A stretch of DNA of 64,000 bases from Bacillota bacterium (lineage in GTDB: Bacteria > Bacillota > Clostridia > Acetivibrionales > DTU013). Positions 9,664 to 18,332 of this stretch are shown piece by piece (position 1 is the stretch's first letter; each line of letters starts with the position of its first letter). The notes under the pieces are model-generated. The model did no database searches, was not told where the DNA came from, and worked only from the letters and a program-made list of their open reading frames with translations. Position numbers and translations under genes: made by a program. The stretch is taken from contig JAEXNT010000031.1 of assembly GCA_023439545.1 (NCBI GenBank), positions 62,001 to 126,000 of the forward strand, in the 5' to 3' direction.

Positions 9664-9711
9664 AGTGTGGTACACTATATGCTAACCAAGCCCGGGACGA
9701 AATCCCCGGGC
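9664..9711 (+). promoter_or_regulatory. Two inverted repeats upstream of the histidine kinase gene
   Basis: AGTGT-ggt-ACACT (9664-9676) is followed by GCCCGGG (9690-9696) pairing with CCCGGGC (9705-9711). These lie in the 204-base gap after the sugar-kinase gene. There is no T-run. They could be an operator plus a 3'-end hairpin; I cannot say which. Confidence 0.35.
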
Positions 9712-9819
9712 GCCCGCATTGCTGCACATTGCAAAGGTATGGTACCTTCAGCAACTCTATTTATGACCGTATACATAATCTTGTTTTTGCTTATGTACAG
9801 TTATGGGGAGGTGACGGCA

Positions 9820-11532
9820 ATGCGAAACAGGTTCAAAACAAACAAGGTTTTCCTTAAAATATTTCTGGTAACGGCTTTGGCAGTGGTTATATCCGTAACC
9901 AGCTGTCTGCTGTTTATACTTTCATATTTCAGATCCAATTTCCAGAATCTCCTGTTCGAAAGGACCCAGGATTCCGTTTTGAAAATGACCGATCAGGTGT
10001 CAAACAATCTTGAAGAGCTTTCTTCGCTTGGCCAGATAATAGCGTTCGACGATTCAGTACAGAGTACGCTGATCAAAACGAATTCTCCTGAAGGAGTTTT
10101 TGATTATTTCTCTACGGTCCAGGCAGGCAAACAGGTGCTAAAAAAATATGCCAATCTGCGTTCGGATATAGTATACGATATCGTGCTTGTCAATAAAAAC
10201 GGACAAATACTGGAGATGGACAATAATTATGTTAATTTGTTCAATTCCGATAATTACTCGCAGGTGAAATCCGACAGGACCGGATTCATACCTCCTCAAA
10301 ACTATACTTATAATGTCAATATCGGGCATTGGAATATCGTATCGCATGTCTCTAATGTATACAGCAAGAAAGATTTTTCTTTTATCGGTAAAATAGTGAT
10401 AGTGGCAAATAACAACTCTGTTATAGAAAATCTTCTTACTTTTGAAAGTAATTCGGGAATAAATCTTGCATTATATGATCCGGATGGAAAATTGTTCTAT
10501 TCTTCGGACAATACCCGCGATTTTCAAAACGAATACAGAAATTCGCCGTCCAGCCATGATTTTTACTTCAAGCAAAATCTGTCGCTCAAGGACTGGTATG
10601 TGGTCTGCAGCGTTTCTGGCAACATAATCAATAACAATATAAATAATACTTACAGGATGATTTTCTTCATACTTCTGATGGTCCTGATTATTCTGATGAT
10701 AATTATCTACAGCCTTGTGCTGAATATAACCAACCCTTTGTACAAGCTGATAGAAGGAATGAGGCGGGTATCCAGGGGCGAACGCAGGGTCAGCCTGTCA
10801 ATAAATACGAACGACGAGATAGAAGAAGTCTCCCACGTTTTCAACGAGATGGTGCGCAACGTCGAGACAAGCACGCAGGAACTGCTCGAGAGCCAGGTCA
10901 AGGAAAACGAAGCCAAGATCAGGATGCTGATATACCAGATAAATCCGCATTTTATTTACAATACCCTGAATTGCGTCATATGCCTTGCCAGAAAAAATGA
11001 CAACGAAGGCATCATCTCATTGATGCGGACCTTCATTACTCTGCTTCGCGGTGTTATAAGCACGGATACGAACAGCTTTGAATTTATTAAGGATGAGATG
11101 GAATACATCAATAATTATGTAGACGTATTGAAGTACAGTTACAACAACATCCCTTCCGTTACGTGGGACGTCGATCAGGATCTTATGGAAAACAGGATAT
11201 TGAAGCAGATATTGTACCCGCTCGTGGAAAACAGCATATTCCACGGGATATTGCCTGTCGAGCATCCATGCCGGCTGACGGTATCCATAAAGCACGAAGG
11301 TGATGCGATAAGGGTCACTGTTGCCGATAACGGACGTGGGATGACTGACGAGGAGTTTGGCAGACTTAAGGAGGATTTCATTGTAAATGAGGCTGTAGAC
11401 GGCAAGCATATAGGCCTCCAGAACATCAACAAGCGCCTGATGCTGATCTTCGGGCCGAAGAGCGCGCTTTCAGTAAAAAGCCGTATTGGCGAGGGCACTG
11501 AAATATCGTTTTCATATATAAAAAAGTTATAA
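9820..11532 (+). CDS. YesM-type sensor histidine kinase
   Basis: A membrane sensor kinase of 570 residues. TM1 spans about residues 13-36, an extracytoplasmic sensor domain of about 250 residues follows, then TM2 (about 285-308), a HAMP linker (LIEGMRRVSRGER), the His_kinase domain with phospho-acceptor His377 in QINPHFIYNTLN, and a C-terminal ATPase domain with an N box (LVENSIFHGI) and G boxes (VADNGRGM, GIGLQN-like HIGLQN). The ORF can be read upstream to 9619, but the ATG at 9820 with GGGGAGGTG at 9805-9813 is the convincing start, and the extra 67 residues look like a translated leader. It probably pairs with the response regulator at 4009 and controls the ABC importer immediately downstream. 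Confidence 0.92.
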   Translation: MRNRFKTNKVFLKIFLVTALAVVISVTSCLLFILSYFRSNFQNLLFERTQDSVLKMTDQVSNNLEELSSLGQIIAFDDSVQSTLIKTNSPEGVFDYFSTVQAGKQVLKKYANLRSDIVYDIVLVNKNGQILEMDNNYVNLFNSDNYSQVKSDRTGFIPPQNYTYNVNIGHWNIVSHVSNVYSKKDFSFIGKIVIVANNNSVIENLLTFESNSGINLALYDPDGKLFYSSDNTRDFQNEYRNSPSSHDFYFKQNLSLKDWYVVCSVSGNIINNNINNTYRMIFFILLMVLIILMIIIYSLVLNITNPLYKLIEGMRRVSRGERRVSLSINTNDEIEEVSHVFNEMVRNVETSTQELLESQVKENEAKIRMLIYQINPHFIYNTLNCVICLARKNDNEGIISLMRTFITLLRGVISTDTNSFEFIKDEMEYINNYVDVLKYSYNNIPSVTWDVDQDLMENRILKQILYPLVENSIFHGILPVEHPCRLTVSIKHEGDAIRVTVADNGRGMTDEEFGRLKEDFIVNEAVDGKHIGLQNINKRLMLIFGPKSALSVKSRIGEGTEISFSYIKKL

Positions 11533-11613
11533 ATAATAATAGTTTTGTTATGTATAACCCTTAAAATAAAAGTTCTATACTTGCAATATAAAATTCAAGG
11601 AGGAGGCAGTAAA

Positions 11614-12978
11614 ATGAAAAAGTTTAACAAAGTACTAATTGTTTTGCTTACTCTAGCAATGCTGATCTCTGTGGCTGCTTGCGGCAATACCGCCAGCAAC
11701 ACAACCGGCAACACAACCACGGCAAGTGCTTCGACCGCGGCTGAAGCATCCACGGCTCCGGCAGCAACAGCTCCGGCTGGTGACAAAGCAATCACTATCT
11801 GGTGCTGGGACAACAGCGACACCCGTAAACAGATGCATGGTGATTTTACCAAGGAAATGGGTATTACTGTAAACCTGACGTCGGTACTCGCTATCGATAT
11901 GGCCCAGAAGCTGCAGACTACTCTTGCAGCCGGCGGCGAAATGCCTGATATCGCATGGTCTGAAGCTACGTATCGTGGCGCGCTTCTGAACCTCGGTATC
12001 TGGGAAGACATCACAAAGGCTCCGTACAGCTTCGACACCTCCAAGGTTCTGGATTACCTCGTACAGCTCGAAACCTCGGTAGACGGTCAGTATATTGGAC
12101 CTGAATGCCCGTCGGTAGCTGGTATCGCTTACAAGCGTGAACTTGCAAAGCAATACTTTGGAACTGACGACCCGGCAGAGCTCGAAAAGATGTTCCCGAC
12201 CTGGAACGACTTTATAACCAAAGGCAAGGAAGTTCAGCAGAAATCCAACGGCAAGGTATTCATGTTCTCAAGCCTTGGAGCTCTCGGACTGATTCTCAAA
12301 GGACAGGGCGCAACTCCGTTTGTAAACGGCGAAAAGATAACCTTCGCTGATTCAATGAAGCCGATACTCACACAGGTATCCGAATTTGCAAAAGCAGGCG
12401 TTATCGACGTATATGATTATGACTCCGCTGAAGAAGGCGCATCCTATGCAACAAAGGAAGATATCTTCTATCCTTGCGCCAACTGGTCGGTTAAGTTCAC
12501 TATCGAGACCAACGACAAGAACGGCAACAACAAGTGGGGCTTCATGCTTCCTCCCGGAGGCGGCTTTGCAATGGGCGGTACCGTTATGGCGGTTCCGGCG
12601 GCTGCTAAGCACAAAGAAGACGCTGTAACCTATATCAAGTACTTCTTCCAGGATGAAAGAGGAGCAGCTCTCCAGAAGAAATACAAAGGCAACTTCTCGC
12701 CTTTCAAACCGATCTACGAAAAGTCTGAACCTTTCTATACTACTCCTGACCCGTTCTTCGCAAATCAGGACGTTATGAAGGACATCCAGACCCGTGTTCT
12801 CCCGAGCATCAAGAACGTAAGGACTCCTGTTCCGTATGATCAGGCTATCAACGACGCATACAACCTCGCACTCAAGAGCATCAACGCAGCCAAAGGCAAT
12901 GTAAATATTGACGATCTTCTCAAGACAATGGCTGACCAGCTTATCACCAACAACCCTGGACTGACCCGCGAGAACTAG
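11614..12978 (+). CDS. CUT1-type sugar ABC transporter solute-binding lipoprotein
   Basis: A lipid-anchored extracytoplasmic binding protein of 454 residues (family 1). The signal peptide ends in the lipobox SVAAC with Cys23, followed by a Ser/Thr/Ala-rich linker (to about residue 55) and a mature domain beginning AITIWCWDN. The start at 11614 has a very strong AAGGAGGAGG; the reading frame upstream to 11545 is leader. Codons are more uniform than in the neighbours, as expected for a highly expressed binding protein. The two permease genes follow after a hairpin. The ligand is probably an oligosaccharide that the GH2 enzymes degrade; this is inferred from the cluster. Confidence 0.93.
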   Translation: MKKFNKVLIVLLTLAMLISVAACGNTASNTTGNTTTASASTAAEASTAPAATAPAGDKAITIWCWDNSDTRKQMHGDFTKEMGITVNLTSVLAIDMAQKLQTTLAAGGEMPDIAWSEATYRGALLNLGIWEDITKAPYSFDTSKVLDYLVQLETSVDGQYIGPECPSVAGIAYKRELAKQYFGTDDPAELEKMFPTWNDFITKGKEVQQKSNGKVFMFSSLGALGLILKGQGATPFVNGEKITFADSMKPILTQVSEFAKAGVIDVYDYDSAEEGASYATKEDIFYPCANWSVKFTIETNDKNGNNKWGFMLPPGGGFAMGGTVMAVPAAAKHKEDAVTYIKYFFQDERGAALQKKYKGNFSPFKPIYEKSEPFYTTPDPFFANQDVMKDIQTRVLPSIKNVRTPVPYDQAINDAYNLALKSINAAKGNVNIDDLLKTMADQLITNNPGLTREN

Positions 12979-13032
12979 TCGCGAGCCGGACAGGTATAAA
13001 AGAGATGTTTGATTTGAACGTATGATATGTGG

Positions 13033-13063
13033 TAAGAGGAGGTTGCGAAAGCTCCTCCTCTTA
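13033..13063 (+). terminator. Stem-loop between binding-protein and permease genes
   Basis: TAAGAGGAGG (13033-13042) pairs over 10 bp with CCTCCTCTTA (13054-13063), leaving an 11-base loop. Such intercistronic hairpins commonly stabilise the upstream mRNA or partly terminate, so that binding protein is made in excess over permeases. There is no long T-run, which favours partial read-through. Confidence 0.6.
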
Positions 13064-13104
13064 TTATATGCTCCCTAAAAGATATCCGAAAGCGCGGTGA
13101 ATTT

Positions 13105-14004
13105 ATGAAAGCTAAAAGAAAACAGAAATCACCAATTACGCCGTACACGATGATAGCTCCGTTTTTTATCTTATACTTTACTTTCAGCCTTTTTCCAATG
13201 CTTTTTTCATTGGGTGTCAGCTTCTTTAACTGGAGTGGTTTCGGACAGGCAAAATTTGTTGGTATAGAGAACTATGTGCGGGTATTTCATGATCCCAACT
13301 TTTATAAAGCAATAAAGAATGTATTGATTATATTCTGCTTCTCAATCCCGATAGAACTGGCGCTGGGCCTGATGACGGCGACAGCGCTGAAGGACTTCTT
13401 CTCGAAGACACGCGGCGCATTCCAGCTGTTTAACTTCCTTCCGTATATTACTACGCCTGTTGCAGTCGGTATCATTTTCTCGCTGATGTTCGACTGGAAG
13501 TCGGGTGTTGTAAACGAATTGATAACGGCGCTCGGAGGTACCTCTGTTTACTGGCTGGGTGTACCGTGGGCATCGAGAGCGGTTGTCGTGGCTATGATAG
13601 TATGGAAGGGCTACGGCTATAACATGGTTATGTTCCTGGCCGGTCTGTCGACGATCCCGGGTGACCTTTATGAAGCGGCCAAGATCGACGGAGCCAACTG
13701 GTGGCAGGGCTTCAGGAAGATTACCCTTCCGATGCTCAGGCCGATCTTCGTATTTGTTGTCACCACAAGCATCATTAATGCCTGGAAGCTGTTCGACGAA
13801 CCTCAGCTGCTATTCTCCGGCAACACACAGCCGATCGGCGGACCGGAGCGCTCAGTCCTGACGGTCATCATGAGATACTATGAATCCGCTTTCCGTCAGT
13901 TCCAGTTCGGTTACGGCTCAGCCATAGCTTATGTACTATTTATAATCATTGCGATTTTCTCGATCGTCAGCGTTAAGTCGATGAATCGCGATAACACTAT
14001 ATGA
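13105..14004 (+). CDS. CUT1 sugar ABC transporter permease (MalF/UgpA type)
   Basis: An inner-membrane permease of 299 residues with six predicted transmembrane segments. It has the cytoplasmic EAA loop EAAKIDGANWWQGFRKI near residue 190, which docks to the ATPase. It is the first permease after the binding-protein gene. No ATPase gene is present in this cluster, so a shared MsmX/MsmK-type ATPase encoded elsewhere is probably used, as is usual for CUT1 importers in Firmicutes. Confidence 0.92.
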   Translation: MKAKRKQKSPITPYTMIAPFFILYFTFSLFPMLFSLGVSFFNWSGFGQAKFVGIENYVRVFHDPNFYKAIKNVLIIFCFSIPIELALGLMTATALKDFFSKTRGAFQLFNFLPYITTPVAVGIIFSLMFDWKSGVVNELITALGGTSVYWLGVPWASRAVVVAMIVWKGYGYNMVMFLAGLSTIPGDLYEAAKIDGANWWQGFRKITLPMLRPIFVFVVTTSIINAWKLFDEPQLLFSGNTQPIGGPERSVLTVIMRYYESAFRQFQFGYGSAIAYVLFIIIAIFSIVSVKSMNRDNTI

Positions 14005-14017
14005 GGAGGTGGGACAA

Positions 14018-14845
14018 ATGGAAGAAAAGAAAAGTCTGTATGCAAAGTTACCGGTCAATATCCTTATCGGATTGCTTTCATTAGTAGCGTTGTTCCCATT
14101 CTACCTCATGCTGATAATGGGCACCCACTTGAACGAGGATCTGTATACGGGCATCAAGCTGCTGCCGGGAAATTATTTCTGGGAAAATCTTAATACGGTA
14201 ATGATGATCGACTACCCGAGATATTACCTGAACAGTCTCACGATCGCCATCTGTAATACAATGGGCGCTATTCTGGTAAGCTCGCTGGGCGGCTACGCTT
14301 TTGCGAAGTACAATTTCAAAGGGAAAAAGGGATTTTTCACCTTTGTTATAGCAACTCTCGCAATACCGATGCAGCTGGGTCTTGTCGGATATGTGCTGGA
14401 AATGAAGGCCCTGGGTATAGTCAACACCATCCTGCCGATGATATTCAGCGGTATGGCAAGCGGCTTCGGCACCTTCTTTATGACGCAGTTCATAGGTTCC
14501 TCGGTCCCTAACGAGATACTCGAGAGCGGACGAATCGACGGATGTACCGATTACGGTATTTTCTTCAAGCTTGTTATCCCGATAATCAAACCTGCATTCA
14601 TTACTATAGGACTTCTGATATTCCTGTGGTCATGGAATAGCTACATGGTTCCGCTCGTTATCGTAACGAGGAAGGAATGCTACACAATTCCGCTGTCCAT
14701 CGCCATGATCAGTACGGAATTCCGTACGGACTATGCGGCACGTATTTTATCGCTGGCATTTTCTACTATTCCGATCGTAGGATTATTTGCCTTCGGTTCC
14801 AAATATCTGATCCAGGGCTTGACTGCAGGCAGCGTCAAGGGCTGA
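14018..14845 (+). CDS. CUT1 sugar ABC transporter permease (MalG/UgpE type)
   Basis: The second membrane subunit of the importer, 275 residues, with six predicted transmembrane segments and the EAA-type loop ESGRIDGCTDYGIFFKL. The start at 14018 is preceded by GAGGAGGTG overlapping the stop of the first permease; the GTG at 14009 is part of that ribosome-binding site and is less likely. It is followed 22 bases later by the second GH2 gene, so import and hydrolysis are probably co-expressed. Confidence 0.92.
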   Translation: MEEKKSLYAKLPVNILIGLLSLVALFPFYLMLIMGTHLNEDLYTGIKLLPGNYFWENLNTVMMIDYPRYYLNSLTIAICNTMGAILVSSLGGYAFAKYNFKGKKGFFTFVIATLAIPMQLGLVGYVLEMKALGIVNTILPMIFSGMASGFGTFFMTQFIGSSVPNEILESGRIDGCTDYGIFFKLVIPIIKPAFITIGLLIFLWSWNSYMVPLVIVTRKECYTIPLSIAMISTEFRTDYAARILSLAFSTIPIVGLFAFGSKYLIQGLTAGSVKG

Positions 14846-14867
14846 TCGATCCGAGGTGTTTTTAGAC

Positions 14868-17288
14868 ATGAAACAGAAAATCATTTTATCAAAAGGCTGG
14901 ACACTGAAGGATTGCGATACTCAAAAAGAGTATGCAATCCCTGCCATGCCGATGCAGGTCCATTCGATACTGCAGCAAAACGGCGCCATCGGCGACGGTT
15001 ATATTTACGGAGATACTTCCGACTGCCGCTGGGTGCAGGAGCATGAATGGACATATACTTCGAACTTCACCTGTGAAGATTGCGGCAAAACTGCATTTAT
15101 AAGCGTCGGGGGCCTCGATACTTTTGCCGACGTCTTCCTGAACGGAGAATTGATCGGAAGCCATGAGGATTTTTACCTTTCCGCCCGGTTCGACGTGACA
15201 GGCAAGCTGCGTCCCGCAAATACGCTAAGCTTTTTATTCCGTTCCGTTCCGAGGATACTTGAGGAATGTGAGGCGCGCAATACGCACCCGGACCGCATAG
15301 CGCCGTACAGGATGATCCGCAAGAACTTCCACGATTTCATCACCTATCTCGGCGCGAAGCCGGATCTCATGAGAGTCGGCACATTTACGGACGTGGTGCT
15401 CGAACTGACGGATACTCTTGAAATAAAGGACTTTTCCGTAGATTATGTATTAAACGACGCACTGACGTCTGCCGAGGTTACGGTCAGAACCGAAACGACT
15501 GCCGCATGCGACCTGAAAATACATGTGACCGGCAATGGTACCGACCTTTCCTACCCTGTTAAAGCGACAGTCAGCGGACAGGCCGTACTGGATTTCAAGC
15601 TGGAGGAGCTCCTGCTCTGGTATCCCCGCAATTACGGTGACCAACCGCTTTATTCCTTTACGGTCGAAGCGTTTTCGGCCGATGGTCGCGTTTGCGACGC
15701 CGCGGAGAAAGTGATCGGTTTCCGTAAGGTCGTTATGATAAACAATCTCAATTTTGAGATCAACCATATACCTGTCAAGCTCTGGGGAGCAAATCTCACT
15801 CCGATAGACGGCAAATCGGCGGTTATCGACCGTGAACGCCTGATGAAGGTGTTCGAACTTGCATATGACTGTAATATCAACACTATTCGCGTATGGGGCG
15901 AGGGCGAACGTTACGACGATGAATTTTACAATGAAGCCGACCGTAAGGGCATACTGATCTGGCAGGAGTTCTTCTCGGGAAATTCGGCATATCCGACGGA
16001 CACCCATATAAGGTCGCTTATACGCCGTGAGGCCGAGGAGCTTGTACTGCGCCTGCGACATCATCCGTCGCTGCTCATGTGGTGCGGCGGGAACGAGACC
16101 TATCTCAACAGGGATTTCGGATATCCGGGGGAAGAGTATTACGGCTCGGAAATAGTGGAGAAGGATTACCGCGAGGTCTGTGCGGCACTCGACAACGGAC
16201 GCTACTACCATGTGACTTCGCCGTGCGGCGGGGCATATTCGAACGATCCTTATGTCGGCGATACCCACAGCTATACAAATACCTGGTTCGTTCCAGGCGG
16301 CGACTACCCCAACTTTGTCAGTGAAAACCTGAGAGTGGCTCTGCCGGTATCATACAGCCTGATGCGCTATCTGAGGCTGGACAAAAGGCCGGCTGTCACA
16401 TCGCTTATGAAGGACGGTTCCGATTATCCGTGGCCGAAGGAATGGAATGCTATCACTTCGGCCGATTCATACTACAAGATACCGCCCGTAGAGCAGTTCT
16501 ACGACGCATATGATTTCGATTCGCTGGTTTACCGGTTCGGAGCGGCGGCAGGGGCATACCTGCGCGAATCGGTAGAAAGATACCGCCGCGGAAAGCCCGT
16601 GTGGGATTCCCAGGGACAGCGCAGGTGCCAGGGCCATTTCGTATGGAAGCTCAACACCACAAGGCCGCATATTTATAGTTCTATTATCGACTATTATCTC
16701 GAACCGGGCATGCCGTATTATGCTTTGAAGCGGGCTTATGAGCCCGTGCTTGTCTCATTTGAGATAAGCGATCACATATACGCGTGGATCGTAAATGACA
16801 GCAATGAGACAGTAGAGGGCAGGCTTAGGCTTCAACTGTTCAACACCGCGGCGAACCAGGTCGAGATGGAGTTTTCCGTACCGGTGCGCGTTACACCGGG
16901 GCAGTCCCGGTTGATAACGAACCTGGACGAATTCGGGCAGTTCCCGCGTAACAGGCTGATAGTAGGAAGACTTTTGAAGAACGACGGTACCCGGATATCG
17001 ACAGTCAGCATATTTGCGGACATTGAACGCCACTTATCCTTCCCCGACGCCAGGCTTTCGATGGAGATCGAAGGAGATGAGCTCGTAATCGAAACCGACT
17101 GCTTTGCAAGGTGCGTCGAGCTCTCCGGCGAAAAGGACGGGGATCCGTTCGGGTTCTATTTCTCCGACAATTATTTTGATCTCCTTCCGGGTGAAATAAA
17201 ACGCATTAGAATAAAGACCGGGCATAATGGAGGAAATATAACGGCAAAAGCACATTACGCAAAATCAAAAACAATACTTGAATTATAA
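14868..17288 (+). CDS. Glycoside hydrolase family 2 protein, paralogue 2 (beta-mannosidase-like)
   Basis: An intracellular GH2 enzyme of 806 residues with no signal peptide, a paralogue of the genes at 5736 and 18333. It shows the GLDTFADVFLNGE jelly-roll segment, RVWGEGERYDDEFYNEADRKG in the barrel, acid/base Glu410 in WCGGNE and probable nucleophile Glu486 in FVSEN. The ATG at 14868 with GAGGTG (14853-14858) is preferred over the GTG at 14856, which is within that site. It is in an operon with the importer and is followed closely by an aldo/keto reductase. Divergence from paralogue 1 around the barrel loops suggests a different linkage or sugar. Confidence 0.86.
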   Translation: MKQKIILSKGWTLKDCDTQKEYAIPAMPMQVHSILQQNGAIGDGYIYGDTSDCRWVQEHEWTYTSNFTCEDCGKTAFISVGGLDTFADVFLNGELIGSHEDFYLSARFDVTGKLRPANTLSFLFRSVPRILEECEARNTHPDRIAPYRMIRKNFHDFITYLGAKPDLMRVGTFTDVVLELTDTLEIKDFSVDYVLNDALTSAEVTVRTETTAACDLKIHVTGNGTDLSYPVKATVSGQAVLDFKLEELLLWYPRNYGDQPLYSFTVEAFSADGRVCDAAEKVIGFRKVVMINNLNFEINHIPVKLWGANLTPIDGKSAVIDRERLMKVFELAYDCNINTIRVWGEGERYDDEFYNEADRKGILIWQEFFSGNSAYPTDTHIRSLIRREAEELVLRLRHHPSLLMWCGGNETYLNRDFGYPGEEYYGSEIVEKDYREVCAALDNGRYYHVTSPCGGAYSNDPYVGDTHSYTNTWFVPGGDYPNFVSENLRVALPVSYSLMRYLRLDKRPAVTSLMKDGSDYPWPKEWNAITSADSYYKIPPVEQFYDAYDFDSLVYRFGAAAGAYLRESVERYRRGKPVWDSQGQRRCQGHFVWKLNTTRPHIYSSIIDYYLEPGMPYYALKRAYEPVLVSFEISDHIYAWIVNDSNETVEGRLRLQLFNTAANQVEMEFSVPVRVTPGQSRLITNLDEFGQFPRNRLIVGRLLKNDGTRISTVSIFADIERHLSFPDARLSMEIEGDELVIETDCFARCVELSGEKDGDPFGFYFSDNYFDLLPGEIKRIRIKTGHNGGNITAKAHYAKSKTILEL

Positions 17289-17304
17289 GGAAGAGGTGTA
17301 CATT

Positions 17305-18246
17305 ATGGTATTAAATTCATTTGGAAAAACGGATCTCAAGGTTTCCGACGTAGGCTTCGGCGCATGGGCAATAGGCGGACTGGGCTGGGGTGAAGGACCT
17401 GATGATGTAAATGCTGTGGAAGCATTGAAAAAGGCATGGGATCTCGGCGTCAATTTCTACGATACATGCGACGCATACGGCAACGGCCACAGCGAAACGC
17501 TTATCGGCGAATTCCTCAAAGGAAGGCGCAATGAAGCCGTTATCGTCACAAAAGGCGGCACGAACTACCGTGTACCCGAACGCAGCAAGAATTTCTCCCA
17601 CGACTATCTCATGATGTGTCTTGATGAGAGCCTGCAGCGCCTGCAGACCGATTTCGTGGACGTTTACCTGCTCCATGTGCCGAACGCTGAATGGCAGGAA
17701 AAGGGCAAGGTATTTGAGACCCTCAAGGAAATGAAGAAATCCGGCAAAGCCCGCTATGTCGGTCTCGCAATGTGGCAGGCAGGAGATACGATGCATGCTT
17801 ACGAGCATGATACCGAGAATGTTATCGACGTACTCGAGGTCCCGTTCAATATTCTGAACAAAACAAACATCGAAGTCGTAAGAATAGCTAAGGAACGCAA
17901 CATTGCAGTGCTGACAAGCCAGCCTCTCGCCAGCGGCATCCTGACCGGAAAATACGGCAGCGATACAAAGTTCGCAGACGGCGACAACCGTAAGGGCTTC
18001 TGGTCTGAGGAACGATTTGCGTCGGTCATCCCCGACATGAAGATCGTCGAGGAATGTGTAAAAGAAACCGGCCTGACCATGGCTCAGCTCGCACTTGCCT
18101 ACAACCTCAGCTATCCGGGCATCCACAGTGTAATTCCGGGCGCCAAGAACGCCTCGCAGGTTGAGAAGAACGTATCCGCAAGCGGAAAGCGCCTCGACCA
18201 GGATATTATGAATAAGCTTGCACAGACCAAGGGCTTCATATTCTAA
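17305..18246 (+). CDS. Aldo/keto reductase
   Basis: A cytoplasmic NAD(P)H-dependent oxidoreductase of 313 residues with the (beta/alpha)8 AKR fold. The expected tetrad is visible: Asp in FYDTCDAYG, Tyr in DAYGNGHSE, Lys in VIVTKGG and His in YLLHVPN. The C-terminal part contains VIPGAKNASQVEKN, the usual cofactor-phosphate region. It would interconvert a sugar or aldehyde carbonyl and an alcohol. The ATG at 17305 with GGAAGAGGTG at 17289-17298 is chosen; the open frame upstream from 17278 overlaps the GH2 gene. It sits between two GH2 genes, so it probably processes a product of their action. Confidence 0.88.
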   Translation: MVLNSFGKTDLKVSDVGFGAWAIGGLGWGEGPDDVNAVEALKKAWDLGVNFYDTCDAYGNGHSETLIGEFLKGRRNEAVIVTKGGTNYRVPERSKNFSHDYLMMCLDESLQRLQTDFVDVYLLHVPNAEWQEKGKVFETLKEMKKSGKARYVGLAMWQAGDTMHAYEHDTENVIDVLEVPFNILNKTNIEVVRIAKERNIAVLTSQPLASGILTGKYGSDTKFADGDNRKGFWSEERFASVIPDMKIVEECVKETGLTMAQLALAYNLSYPGIHSVIPGAKNASQVEKNVSASGKRLDQDIMNKLAQTKGFIF

Positions 18247-18252
18247 AAAATT

Positions 18253-18300
18253 CAGAGGGGGATGCCAGGCCGTAATTACGACGCCTGGTATCCCCCTCTG
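18253..18300 (+). terminator. Long hairpin after the aldo/keto reductase gene
   Basis: Bases 18253-18270 pair with 18283-18300 over 18 positions with a single G-T wobble; the core is AGAGGGGGAT against ATCCCCCTCT. The 12-base loop (CGTAATTACGAC) itself holds the palindrome CGTAATTACG. The following tract is ACTAATCTTGTTTTG, so termination may be partial before the third GH2 gene. Confidence 0.75.
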
Positions 18301-18332
18301 ACTAATCTTGTTTTGTATGGAAAGAGGATATT

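Noticed and set aside
11545..11613. Longer N-terminus for the CUT1 binding protein
   Set aside because: The upstream extension precedes the AAGGAGGAGG site and would bury the lipoprotein signal peptide. The ATG at 11614 is far better.
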